The translations under genes and the position numbers were made by a program. A stretch of DNA of 64,000 bases, taken from positions 1 to 64,000 of the forward strand of contig NZ_QGTM01000005.1 of assembly GCF_003182195.1 (NCBI RefSeq), written 5' to 3'. This document shows positions 9,424 through 17,757 of the stretch, piece by piece. Under the pieces are notes generated by a model, which saw only the letters and a list, made by a program, of their open reading frames with translations, was not told where the DNA came from and did not search any database. The DNA is from Halomonas sp. A11-A (GTDB lineage: Bacteria; Pseudomonadota; Gammaproteobacteria; Pseudomonadales; Halomonadaceae). Position 1 is the first letter of the stretch. Each line of letters starts with the position of its first letter.

Positions 9424-10001
9424 GGCAGCACCTCCCGGTGGCCTTCCCGGATCAGCCGCACCAGGGCCTCGCCGGCATCCTCGATCGTGCCGTCGTTGTC
9501 GATCCGGTGGCCCGCGAGACCCTCCGTGCGCAGCGCCGCGTGGCGCGCCAGACGCTGCTCGATGGCCACCGGCGTCTCACGGCCACGCGCCAGCAGGCGC
9601 TCGCGCAGGGTCTCGGTGGAGACCTCGATGGAAACCGGCACCAGCCGCGGATAGCGCGCTCGAGCCTGTTCCAGATAGCCCCGCGAGCCGTTGACCACCA
9701 CGCTGATGTCGCCCGCCAGCCAGGCATCGATCTCGATGCCGATGGCGTAGCGCAGGCCGTGGCTCTCCCAGTGCATGGCGAACATCCCGCGCACCAGCCG
9801 TGCGGCGAACTCCACCTCGCTCAGCGCCACGTGGTTCTCGCCACCGGCCCCGGCCTCCCGGGTGATGTAGCGGTGGGCGAAGCACGCCGCGCCCGTATCC
9901 GCCAGTCGCTGCCTGGCGTAGCTCATCAGGGTATCCTTGCCGCTGCCCGAGGCGCCCATCACGTAGATCAGGCGTGCCTCGCTGCCGTTCTCCCTGCCCA
10001 T
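9414..10001 (-). CDS. phnN: ribose 1,5-bisphosphate phosphokinase
   Basis: The kinase converts ribose 1,5-bisphosphate to PRPP, feeding phosphonate-derived ribose into central metabolism. The P-loop GASGSGKDT is at residues 16-24, a guanylate-kinase-like fold. I chose ATG at 10001 because AGGAG lies seven bases upstream. An in-frame ATG at 10016 overlaps the phnM stop by four bases and would add five residues (MRSRG). The length (195) is close to the family's usual 185-195. Confidence 0.92.
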   Translation of the reverse strand: MGRENGSEARLIYVMGASGSGKDTLMSYARQRLADTGAACFAHRYITREAGAGGENHVALSEVEFAARLVRGMFAMHWESHGLRYAIGIEIDAWLAGDISVVVNGSRGYLEQARARYPRLVPVSIEVSTETLRERLLARGRETPVAIEQRLARHAALRTEGLAGHRIDNDGTIEDAGEALVRLIREGHREVLPCA

Positions 10002-10012
10002 GCCCCTGCTCC

Positions 10013-11167
10013 TCATCCGTGGTCGAAGTGGGCGACCAGTGCCGGCACGCCCCCCGACCAGACCCGCTCGGCCTGAGGCAGCCCGCCCAGGGTCTTCACC
10101 GCCACCAGGTCGGCGCGCTGGCCCACGGCAATCTCGCCGCGATCGGCCAGGCCCGCCGCCCGGGCCGGATTTCGCGTCACCAGCGCCACCGCCTCGGCCA
10201 GCGAGATGCCGGCCAGGTCGGGGAGGCGCATCACCGAGGGCAGCAGGGCCGCCGGCGAGTAGTCACCGCACAGGCAGTCGGCCACCTCCGCCAGCACCGC
10301 ATCCAGCGCGCGCATGTTGCCGGACTGGGACTGGCCACGCAGGATGTTGGGCGCACCGAACAGGGTCGCCATGCCCTGCCTGCGGGCCGCCTGGGCGGTC
10401 TCAAGATTGACCGGGAACTCGGAGATGGCCGCTCCCAGCGTCCTGACGGTCGCCACCTTCTCGGGCGTGTCATCGTCGTGGCTTGCGATGGCCACGCGCT
10501 GCTCGCGAGCCAGCTCGGCAAGCCCTTTCATCCGCTGCATGGCCCCCTCGGCGGCGGCCGCCTTCTGGGCCAGGAGCGCATCGATCTGTGCCCCGTCGGT
10601 TCGGTAGGTGCGGGACAGGTAGGTGCGGTAGGCCTCGACATCGCGGAACTGCCCCTGGCCAGGGCTGTGGTCCATGAACGAGATCAGGTGGGCATGCCCC
10701 TCGTTCAACAGGGCCGCGATGACCGGCGGCGCCGAGTCGTCGGTGACCTCATAGCGAACGTGGACACGGTTGTCGATCAGGGCGTGGGCGCGCCAGTCGC
10801 CGATGGCCCGGGCGATCTCGGCGGCGAAGGCGTTGTTGCGCACCCCCAGCTCATGGTTGGCGAACGACAGGGCGTGGTACACGGTGGTGACGCCGGCCGT
10901 GGCGTTGCGCTTGTCGGCCTGGGCGCAGGCGAACTCCAGCGGGAAATGCACACCGGGGCGAGGCTCCACCTCCTTCTCCATGGCATCGCAGTGCAGGTCG
11001 ATCATCCCGGGCATCAGCACCCGGCCGCGCAGGTCGAGCTCGATGGCCCCGGCATGGCCGGCGGGGTCCAGGGCGGCGATGCGCCCCTCCTCGATCAGCA
11101 CGGCGACATCGTCACGCACTTCGTCGGGCAGCACCACGCGGGCATGGGTCAGCAGGATCGCGGTCAT
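10013..11167 (-). CDS. phnM: alpha-D-ribose 1-methylphosphonate 5-triphosphate diphosphatase
   Basis: The 384-residue amidohydrolase-superfamily enzyme removes pyrophosphate from the triphosphate formed by PhnGHIL, giving the substrate of PhnJ. The metal-binding segment GMIDLHCD lies near residues 54-61, and IASHDDDTPEKV and GAPNILRGQSQSGN are characteristic. The start ATG at 11167 overlaps the phnL stop (ATGA). The frame is open further upstream, but that extension runs through phnL and is not used. Confidence 0.95.
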   Translation of the reverse strand: MTAILLTHARVVLPDEVRDDVAVLIEEGRIAALDPAGHAGAIELDLRGRVLMPGMIDLHCDAMEKEVEPRPGVHFPLEFACAQADKRNATAGVTTVYHALSFANHELGVRNNAFAAEIARAIGDWRAHALIDNRVHVRYEVTDDSAPPVIAALLNEGHAHLISFMDHSPGQGQFRDVEAYRTYLSRTYRTDGAQIDALLAQKAAAAEGAMQRMKGLAELAREQRVAIASHDDDTPEKVATVRTLGAAISEFPVNLETAQAARRQGMATLFGAPNILRGQSQSGNMRALDAVLAEVADCLCGDYSPAALLPSVMRLPDLAGISLAEAVALVTRNPARAAGLADRGEIAVGQRADLVAVKTLGGLPQAERVWSGGVPALVAHFDHG

Positions 11168-11889
11168 GGGGTCGTCTCCTCCAGCAGGGCGGAAGCAGCA
11201 ACCGGCGAGGAGAGCGTCACCACACGGTCGGCCAGCCGCTCCACCAGTTGCGGCTGGTGGAAGATGGCGAGCATTCCCACCCCCTCCGCCTTGATGGCGT
11301 TGAGCAGGTCCACCACGCGGTCGGTGGTGGCAGGGTCGAGGCTCGCGGTGGGCTCGTCGAGGAGCAGCAGCCGCGGCCTGGCGATCAGGCCCCGGGCGAG
11401 GTTTACGCGCTGTTTCTCGCCCCCCGAGAAGGTCGCCGGCGGCACCCGCCACAGGCGCTCGGGCACGTTGAGCAGTTCGAGCAGCCCGCAGGCGCGTTCG
11501 ACGGCGAGCTCGCGGGAGGTGCCGCGCATCACCAGGGGCTCGGCCACCACCTCCATCGCCGACTTGCGCGGCAGGCAGTGCAGGAACTGGGTCACGAAGC
11601 CCAGGTCCTGGCGACGCAGTTCCAGTATGCGGTGTTCGCTGGCCAGTGCCAGGTCGGTGATGGCGCCGTTGGCATCGCGATAGAGGATGCGGCCGCTGCT
11701 CGGCAGGTAGGTGCGGTAGATGGCCTTGAGCACCGAGGACTTGCCGGCGCCGGTGGGGCCCACCAGGGCGGTCAGCTCGCCCGCATGGACCGCCAGGTCG
11801 ACCCGAGCGCAGGAGGGAATCAGCGCATTCTGGTCATGCAGCTGGAACTGCTTGGAGAGACCTTCGATCTCGAGAATAGGAGGGTGCAC
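11164..11889 (-). CDS. phnL: C-P lyase complex ABC-type protein PhnL
   Basis: A 241-residue ABC ATPase-like subunit that acts with PhnG, H and I in attaching phosphonate to the ribose of ATP. Walker A GPTGAGKSS is near 43-51, the signature FSGGEKQRV near 158, and Walker B LLLLDEP follows. It starts with GTG at 11889, supported by AAGGAG eight bases upstream. The gene overlaps phnM by four bases and is ten bases after phnK. Confidence 0.95.
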   Translation of the reverse strand: MHPPILEIEGLSKQFQLHDQNALIPSCARVDLAVHAGELTALVGPTGAGKSSVLKAIYRTYLPSSGRILYRDANGAITDLALASEHRILELRRQDLGFVTQFLHCLPRKSAMEVVAEPLVMRGTSRELAVERACGLLELLNVPERLWRVPPATFSGGEKQRVNLARGLIARPRLLLLDEPTASLDPATTDRVVDLLNAIKAEGVGMLAIFHQPQLVERLADRVVTLSSPVAASALLEETTP

Positions 11890-11899
11890 GTCGGGCTCC

Positions 11900-12730
11900 T
11901 TACAGCGCAGAGGCCACCAGACGCTGGGTATAGGCGTGCTGGGGGTCTTCGAGGATTTGGTCGGTCAGGCCGGATTCGATGATGCGGCCATACTTCATGA
12001 CGATGGTGCGCCCCGCCAGGAGCCGGATAACGCCCAGGTCGTGGGTTACCACGATCATGGCGGTGCCCAGCTCCTGCTGGATCTCCAGGATCAGGTCGAG
12101 GATGCGCGCCTGCACCGAGAGGTCGAGCCCGGTGGTCACCTCGTCGAGGTAGAGCAGCGGGGGCTGGGTGGCCAGCGCCTTGGCGATCTGCACGCGCTGC
12201 TGCATGCCACCGGAAAACTGCCTGGGAGACTCGTCCATGCGCTCCGGCAGCACCTCGGTACGCGCCAGCAGCCGTCGGGCACGCTGACGAATCTCGCCGT
12301 AGTGGGTCAGGTCGCTCATCAACAGGCGCTCGGCGATGTTGCCGCCGGACGACACATTGAAGTTCAGCCCCAGGTGGGGGTTCTGGTAGACCATGCCCAG
12401 GCGGTGGTTGCGCAGCCAGCGTTGCTGGGCGGCATTCAGGCTGAACAGGTCCCACTGGCGCGCCTCATCGAAGAGCAGCGCCTCTCCCGCGGTGGGCTGG
12501 TCATCGAAGTACAGCGTCTTGACCACGGTGGACTTGCCACTGCCGGATTCGCCCATGATCCCCAGGATCTCGCCCTGGTGCAGATCGAAGTCGATCCCGT
12601 GGCAGGCCACGACCGAGTGACAGTGCGGACAGATGTTGGTGTCCATCTCCGGGCCGGTGCTGTCGGTACACTGGGCGCAGCCGTGACCGTGAATCTTGGT
12701 CAGGCCGCGCACCTCGAGAATCTTCTTCAT
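11900..12730 (-). CDS. phnK: C-P lyase complex ABC-type protein PhnK with a cysteine-knuckle insert
   Basis: A 276-residue ABC ATPase subunit that docks on PhnJ in the C-P lyase core complex. Walker A GESGSGKST is at 60-68, the signature is FSGGMQQRV, and Walker B is LLYLDEV. The ATG at 12730 overlaps the phnJ stop (ATGA). An odd feature is an insert in the A-loop region, with CAQC at 18-21 and CPHC at 34-37. This Cx2C-x12-Cx2C pattern could bind zinc or iron. E. coli PhnK (about 252 residues), as I recall it, lacks it. The Walker B residue after Asp-Glu is Val instead of the common Pro. Confidence 0.95.
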   Translation of the reverse strand: MKKILEVRGLTKIHGHGCAQCTDSTGPEMDTNICPHCHSVVACHGIDFDLHQGEILGIMGESGSGKSTVVKTLYFDDQPTAGEALLFDEARQWDLFSLNAAQQRWLRNHRLGMVYQNPHLGLNFNVSSGGNIAERLLMSDLTHYGEIRQRARRLLARTEVLPERMDESPRQFSGGMQQRVQIAKALATQPPLLYLDEVTTGLDLSVQARILDLILEIQQELGTAMIVVTHDLGVIRLLAGRTIVMKYGRIIESGLTDQILEDPQHAYTQRLVASAL

Positions 12731-13632
12731 GACATCGCCTCCCCGGGGATGGTGTCGTGTTCGGCCAGGCGCGAGTGGCAGTAGTCGGAATCGGAGCACT
12801 GCCACTGCTTGTTGCCGTCGTCGTCGATCAGCTCATCGAGGAAGCTGTCGGTGGCGCCGCAACGGGCACAGGGTCGGCGCGCCCCCTGGGCATCGCGGAA
12901 CTCCTCGACGCGAAACGGCACATCATCGAAGGCCAGCGGCTCGGCCCGGGTGTAGGGCGGCACGGCGTAGATCTTCTTCTCGCGACCGGCACCAAGCAGG
13001 ATCAGCGCCGGGCTGTTGTCCAGGCGCGGTACGTCATAGCGCGGGATCGGGCTGGGGTCGATCACGTAGTGGCCGTTGATGCGCGTCGGATAGCGGTGCG
13101 AGATGGTGATCTCGTCGAACTGCACGATGTCCTCGTAGAGCTTGGTGAGCAGCCGCGAGTAGTCGGCCTCGCCGTGCATCACCTTGCGCCGCGCCTCTGA
13201 GGGCTCCACCACCACCAGCGGGTCGGGATAGGGCACCTGCAGGATCATCACCTGGGACTCGCTCAGCGCCACTTCGGGGATACGGTGGCGGGACTGGATC
13301 AGGCTCGCCTCGGTAGTGCGTTCGGTGGTGTCGACGCCCGGGCAGGTCAGCTCGACGAAGTGACGAAGGTTGACCGCGTTGACCGAGTCGTCGGCACCTT
13401 GGTCGATTACCTTGAGGGTGTCGCCCTCGCCGATCAGCGACAGCGTCACCTGCAGGCCACCGGTGCCGAAGCCACGCCCCATGGGCATCTCCCGCGAGGC
13501 GTAGGGGGTCTGGTAGCCGGGAATGCAGATCGCCTTGAGGATGGTGCGGCGCACCTCGCGCTTGGCGTACTCGTCAAGGAAACCGAAGCTGTAGGCCGCA
13601 TCATCCAGCGGCAGTTCATAGCTCACGTTCAT
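12727..13632 (-). CDS. phnJ: alpha-D-ribose 1-methylphosphonate 5-phosphate C-P lyase
   Basis: The radical-SAM catalytic subunit that cleaves the carbon-phosphorus bond (301 residues). The conserved cysteines are at 255, 258, 279 and 285 (Cx2Cx20Cx5C, in PCARCG and CSDSDYC). They correspond to the [4Fe-4S] ligands and thiyl-radical cysteine of E. coli PhnJ. IPGYQTPYASREMPMGRG and VIDQGADDS are strongly conserved. The start overlaps the phnI stop by four bases. Confidence 0.97.
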   Translation of the reverse strand: MNVSYELPLDDAAYSFGFLDEYAKREVRRTILKAICIPGYQTPYASREMPMGRGFGTGGLQVTLSLIGEGDTLKVIDQGADDSVNAVNLRHFVELTCPGVDTTERTTEASLIQSRHRIPEVALSESQVMILQVPYPDPLVVVEPSEARRKVMHGEADYSRLLTKLYEDIVQFDEITISHRYPTRINGHYVIDPSPIPRYDVPRLDNSPALILLGAGREKKIYAVPPYTRAEPLAFDDVPFRVEEFRDAQGARRPCARCGATDSFLDELIDDDGNKQWQCSDSDYCHSRLAEHDTIPGEAMS

Positions 13633-14750
13633 GACTCGACTCCTTGCGAGGACTGAGCGGCATCGGCCTTGCCCTGGGTGGTGCGCAGGCGGTCCATGTC
13701 GGACTGGAAGGTGACGTAGTGCGGCATCTTGTAGTGACTGGCAAAGCCCATCGAATCAACACCGTCCACGTGCAGCAGCACGAACTCCGGGTCCTCCGAG
13801 GGGTTGGCGGGGCCGTCACGCATGCCCTTCTGCAGGGCCCGGTCAAGGATCGCCATGGAGATGGCCTTGACCTCGTTGTGGCCGAAGCAGGCGCCATAGC
13901 CGAGGGTGAAGGTGGGGGGGCCATCGCTGTCGGCGCCCTCGTACATCGCCACCACCTCACACTCGGTGACCAGCACCTCGCCGGCCTCGACCGGCTCCCC
14001 GGTGACCGGATGCGGCAGCACCACGGGCAGGTAGCCCACGCGAAGCTCGGCAATGGTGGGGTGCACGTCGCCGTAACCGCGCATGTTCGAGTAGGCGATG
14101 GCCAGCAGCGAGCCGGTCTCGGCGCGCGCCATGGTGGCCAGCGCCGCCGAACGTGGCACCGGGAACACCAGCGGGTCACGGGTGATATCGAAGGCAGCCT
14201 CCCGCGAGCGCGTGAGCGGCGGCAACAGCCCCTCCTCGCGCAGGGCGTCGACCACCTTGGGGTAGCTGTCGGGCAAGTCGCTGTCGGCAACCCCTTCCAT
14301 GAAGCGCCGCGAGACGGAGCGGAACGCCTCGGGTGACTCGTCGGCCAGATCGAGGCGCATCAGCCGCAGCGCGTAGTCGGTGGTGGGGCCGAGCATCTGC
14401 CCACCGGGGATGTCCTTGAAGGCACTCGAGATGCGTCGGATCAGCCGCATCTGGCGTGTCTCCTGCACCGGCAGGTCGAGCAAGCGCGGCTTGGTGGAGC
14501 GGTAGGCACGCAGCGCGAAGGCCGCCTCCAGGGTATCGCCCTGCATCTGCTTGATGGCCAGCGCCGCCAGGCGCGGATGATAGAGCCCCCCCTCGGAGAC
14601 TACCCGGGAGGTGAGCAGCCGCAACTGCTGCTCGATAGCAGTAAGGCTCAGCGGTGTGCCGGCCTCGCCTTCGGCGCAGCGCAGCGCCTCCATGGCGGCC
14701 TCGGCCCCGGCGATCGCCCGGCCGCCGCCCTTGATGGCAACATATCCCAT
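13629..14750 (-). CDS. phnI: alpha-D-ribose 1-methylphosphonate 5-triphosphate synthase subunit PhnI
   Basis: A 373-residue subunit carrying the nucleosidase activity that couples phosphonates to ribose triphosphate. The start MGYVAIKGGGRAI and the internal GYGACFGHNEVKAISMAILD are family hallmarks. Its length matches the family (about 355-375). Its ATG shares a base with the phnH stop (TGATG at 14750), and its stop overlaps phnJ, so translation is tightly coupled. Confidence 0.96.
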   Translation of the reverse strand: MGYVAIKGGGRAIAGAEAAMEALRCAEGEAGTPLSLTAIEQQLRLLTSRVVSEGGLYHPRLAALAIKQMQGDTLEAAFALRAYRSTKPRLLDLPVQETRQMRLIRRISSAFKDIPGGQMLGPTTDYALRLMRLDLADESPEAFRSVSRRFMEGVADSDLPDSYPKVVDALREEGLLPPLTRSREAAFDITRDPLVFPVPRSAALATMARAETGSLLAIAYSNMRGYGDVHPTIAELRVGYLPVVLPHPVTGEPVEAGEVLVTECEVVAMYEGADSDGPPTFTLGYGACFGHNEVKAISMAILDRALQKGMRDGPANPSEDPEFVLLHVDGVDSMGFASHYKMPHYVTFQSDMDRLRTTQGKADAAQSSQGVES

Positions 14751-15334
14751 CAGTGCACTCCTTCTACAGTCAGCCGAGTGGTACGCGGTAGCACCGCCAC
14801 CGCCTGCTCACTCGCCAGGACCAGGTCCACGCCCAGGGGGAAGTGGACGTTCCACTCGTCGCGCAGTCGCCACCAGGCGGGATCGACGCCGGCTACCCGC
14901 AGCGTCTGCTCGGCCTGGATTCCCGGGCCGGTCAGGTGCAGTTCGATGCCCTCCTCCAGCGCCGGCACCTGGATGATCAGGGTGGCGCCCTGCTCGGGGT
15001 TCTCCAGCGAGCCTAGGCGGGGCGTCACCTCCGGCGGATGGGCGCCGGTGCAGAGCACGAAATCGGCGGATTCGACCGCGCTGCTGCGCACGCCCAGGCG
15101 CCTGACATCATCCTCCGACAGGCGCCGCTCGGGATCGGCCAGGCGGGAGGCACCATCGGTGAGGGTCGCCAGCAGCAGTAGGGTGGCCAACTCACCGTCG
15201 TCGGCCAGGCGCACGACCCGTCCCGGGTAGGAGAACGCCGTCAGCAATCCCCGGAAGGCTCGCTGCTGGCGTGGCGGCTGCCAGACGCCCATGCGGACAT
15301 CGCCAGGGGCATCGAGGGTCATGGGATCATTCAT
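14750..15334 (-). CDS. phnH: C-P lyase core subunit PhnH
   Basis: A 194-residue structural subunit of the PhnGHIJ core, the same size as E. coli PhnH. The frame is open further upstream, but ATG at 15334 (MNDPMTL) sits six bases after GAGGAGG and gives the family length. The ATG at 15340 directly abuts that ribosome site. GAGTHPP-like signature here reads CTGAHPPEV, followed by the RDEWNVHFPLGVDL tail typical of PhnH. The start overlaps phnG by eight bases. Confidence 0.94.
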   Translation of the reverse strand: MNDPMTLDAPGDVRMGVWQPPRQQRAFRGLLTAFSYPGRVVRLADDGELATLLLLATLTDGASRLADPERRLSEDDVRRLGVRSSAVESADFVLCTGAHPPEVTPRLGSLENPEQGATLIIQVPALEEGIELHLTGPGIQAEQTLRVAGVDPAWWRLRDEWNVHFPLGVDLVLASEQAVAVLPRTTRLTVEGVH

Positions 15335-15803
15335 CGCCATCCTCCTCGGCAGTGCCCAGCAGGGCGAAATCCACGCGGGTGGCGGCCAGCAGGGCGCGCC
15401 GCTGGTGGTCGCTTTCGGCCACCACCGTCGCCCCCTGCGCCAGCAGCTCGACGGCGCTCTCGTGGCCCGGCAGGCGGGCACTCACGGCGGCGTCGAGAAT
15501 GGCCAGGTCACGCACCAGGCCCACCCGGTCGTCGACCAGGGTGGCCGCCCCCTCTACCGGGCCCTGTGCCGGACTGGCCAGTCGCACCTGCGAGCGGGCC
15601 AGGGGCACCTCGCCGATGAAGTAGGTCTCGCCCAAGGCGCTGTCGGCGAGCGGCATCAGCCCAAGGCCGGACTGCGCCAGCTCCAGGTCCTCGACCTCGT
15701 AACGCTCGGCCAGCTGTCGTGCCGTGGCCCGCACCAGCGTCGCAGGGAGCGCCGACCAGAGCCGCAGCCACTGCCCTCTGGGCCATTCATTCATTGAATT
15801 CAT
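15327..15803 (-). CDS. phnG: C-P lyase core subunit PhnG
   Basis: A roughly 158-residue subunit of the PhnGHIJ core complex. The motif GETYFIGEVPLARSQVRL and the C-terminal RRALLAATRVDFALL are typical. I chose ATG at 15803 because AAGG lies seven bases upstream. An ATG at 15818 would add five residues and has a poorer context. The E. coli protein is about 150 residues. It lies 28 bases after phnE, where the transport part of the operon meets the lyase part. Confidence 0.92.
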   Translation of the reverse strand: MNSMNEWPRGQWLRLWSALPATLVRATARQLAERYEVEDLELAQSGLGLMPLADSALGETYFIGEVPLARSQVRLASPAQGPVEGAATLVDDRVGLVRDLAILDAAVSARLPGHESAVELLAQGATVVAESDHQRRALLAATRVDFALLGTAEEDGDE

Positions 15804-15830
15804 GGGATTGCCTTGCATGTCGGTTGGCGA

Positions 15831-16856
15831 TCAGATCAGTCGGGCACGGATGCGCGCCTGCAGCTGATCGAGCAGGAAGACGAAGATGAAGATGGCGATC
15901 AGGATGGTCATCACATGGCCATACTGGAACATGTCGAAGCGGCCCTTGAGCTCCTGGCCGATGCCGCCTGCCCCCACCAGCCCCACCACCGTGGCCATGC
16001 GCAGGTTGCGGTCCATGATGTAGGCGGTGTAGGCGATGTACTGCGGCAGCACCTGGGGCAGCACGCCGTACCACAATGTCTTGATCTTGCCGGCACCGAT
16101 GGCCTCCAGTGCCTCCTGGGGCTTCTTGTCGGCGTTCTCGATGTCCTCGGCGTAGAACTTGCCGAGGAAGCCCGCGGCATGCAGGCCCAGGGCCAGCACC
16201 CCGGCAATCGGGCCGAAGCCATAGGCCAGCACCAGAAACAGGGCCACGATCAGCTCGGGAACGGAGCGCAGCAGGCTGATGAACCCTCGGGCGGCGGTGT
16301 AGGTGAAGCGGTTGGCGCTGTAGTTGCGCGCCGCGAAGTAGGCCAGGGGAATGGAGAGCACCACCGAGAGCAGCGTTCCCCACAGGGCGATCTCCAGGGT
16401 CTCGACCATCTTGACGAAGACGGTCCAGACGTAGCCGAGCGGCTTGACCAGCACCTCGACCTGCTCGGTGGCCGCCTCCAGTTGCAGCGTCTCGAGGTTC
16501 ATGCGCTGCTCGACACGCTCCTGCACCTCGATGTAGGAGAACAGGGGCAGGCGGTCGCGATCGAGGTCGCCCATGCGGTTGACCTCCTCGACCTCGCCGA
16601 TCACCGGGGGCCACATCGCCGTGCCGACTCGCGAGAGGCCGCGCACCACCTGGGAGTCATCCGCCACGCCGATCAGGTTGCCCACCGCCTGGGTGGTCAT
16701 CGCCACCATGCGATCCATGTCGGTACGCTGGCCGGTCACCAGCAGCAGGGCAACGATCAGCACCAGCCACAGCAGGTGCCTGGCGCTGTAGGGGGGCGAC
16801 AGGTGCCACTTCACTTCCGCCCCCTTGGGGGGCACGGGAATAGGTCGCGTCGTCAT
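15831..16856 (-). CDS. phnE: phosphonate ABC transporter permease PhnE (long form)
   Basis: The inner-membrane permease of the PhnCDE phosphonate importer, 341 residues. One transmembrane helix near residues 20-37 is followed by a long, charged, probably periplasmic region (about 40-130). The core permease domain follows, with the transport motif EALEAIGAGKIKTLWYGVLPQV. Family members are usually 260-290 residues, so the extra loop is unusual. Only one phnE is present, although many operons carry two. Start ATG 16856 follows AAGGAGAG. Ten bases separate it from phnC. Confidence 0.93.
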   Translation of the reverse strand: MTTRPIPVPPKGAEVKWHLSPPYSARHLLWLVLIVALLLVTGQRTDMDRMVAMTTQAVGNLIGVADDSQVVRGLSRVGTAMWPPVIGEVEEVNRMGDLDRDRLPLFSYIEVQERVEQRMNLETLQLEAATEQVEVLVKPLGYVWTVFVKMVETLEIALWGTLLSVVLSIPLAYFAARNYSANRFTYTAARGFISLLRSVPELIVALFLVLAYGFGPIAGVLALGLHAAGFLGKFYAEDIENADKKPQEALEAIGAGKIKTLWYGVLPQVLPQYIAYTAYIMDRNLRMATVVGLVGAGGIGQELKGRFDMFQYGHVMTILIAIFIFVFLLDQLQARIRARLI

Positions 16857-16866
16857 GGCTCTCTCC

Positions 16867-17673
16867 TTACGCCAGGGAGACATTGGTCGTGCCCAGAGCC
16901 AGCGATGACCCGTCCGCTTCTTCCGATGTGGTGTCGTCCCACACCGCGCCGTGGTAGAGCGATTCCACGCACTCGTCGGTGAAGGCCTCCGGCGAGCCAT
17001 CGAAGACGACCTGGCCATCGCGCATGCCGACGATGCGGTCACCGAACTCCCGCGCCAGCTCGACCTGGTGCAGGCTGCACAGCACGGTGGCATTGCGCTC
17101 CCGCGCCGCGTCGCGAATCAGGCTCAGGATGTCGCTGGAGATCTTGGGGTCGAGGCTGGCGACCGGCTCGTCGGCCAGCACCACCTCGGGGTCGAGCATG
17201 AAGGCCCGGGCGATACCGACGCGCTGCTGCTGCCCGCCGGAGAGATCCACGGCGCGGCGCTTGAGGTGTGCCGGGGAGAGCCCCACCTGGGCGAGCAGCT
17301 CGCAGGCCTTCTGGCGCTGCTCCGGCCGGAACCAGCCCGACATCGCCCGCATGGTGGATACCGTGGGCAGCAGCCCGGCAAGCACGTTGGCGGCCACGCT
17401 CATGCGGTTGGTCAGGTTGAAGTGCTGGTGGACCATGGCCACGCGACGGCGCAGCGCCGACTGGGTCCTGACACTGAGCTCGGTGCCATCGATCACCACC
17501 CGCCCCGAGGAAGGCTGCATCAGGCCGTTGACGGCCCGTAGCAGGGTGGACTTGCCCGCCCCGGAGGGGCCCAGGATCACGCAGAACTGCCCACGGGGTA
17601 CCTCGAGGGAGACATCGCGAATGGCGTGGGTGCCGTCGGGCCATACCTTGTTGAGTGACTCGAAGCGAATCAT
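16867..17673 (-). CDS. phnC: phosphonate ABC transporter ATP-binding protein
   Basis: The 268-residue ATPase of the phosphonate importer. Walker A GPSGAGKST is at 35-43, the Q-loop VHQHFNL near 81, the signature LSGGQ at 144-148 and Walker B VVLADEP at 164-170. The last 25 residues (after SLYHG) are a variable tail. It lies between phnD and phnE in the usual order. Confidence 0.96.
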   Translation of the reverse strand: MIRFESLNKVWPDGTHAIRDVSLEVPRGQFCVILGPSGAGKSTLLRAVNGLMQPSSGRVVIDGTELSVRTQSALRRRVAMVHQHFNLTNRMSVAANVLAGLLPTVSTMRAMSGWFRPEQRQKACELLAQVGLSPAHLKRRAVDLSGGQQQRVGIARAFMLDPEVVLADEPVASLDPKISSDILSLIRDAARERNATVLCSLHQVELAREFGDRIVGMRDGQVVFDGSPEAFTDECVESLYHGAVWDDTTSEEADGSSLALGTTNVSLA

Positions 17674-17757
17674 GTCATTGCCTCTTGCTGACGCCCGGGC
17701 GGTGCCGGCCCGTGGTAACGGGCCGGCCTCCCGGGGCGTGAAGGGGGAACCGGCCGC

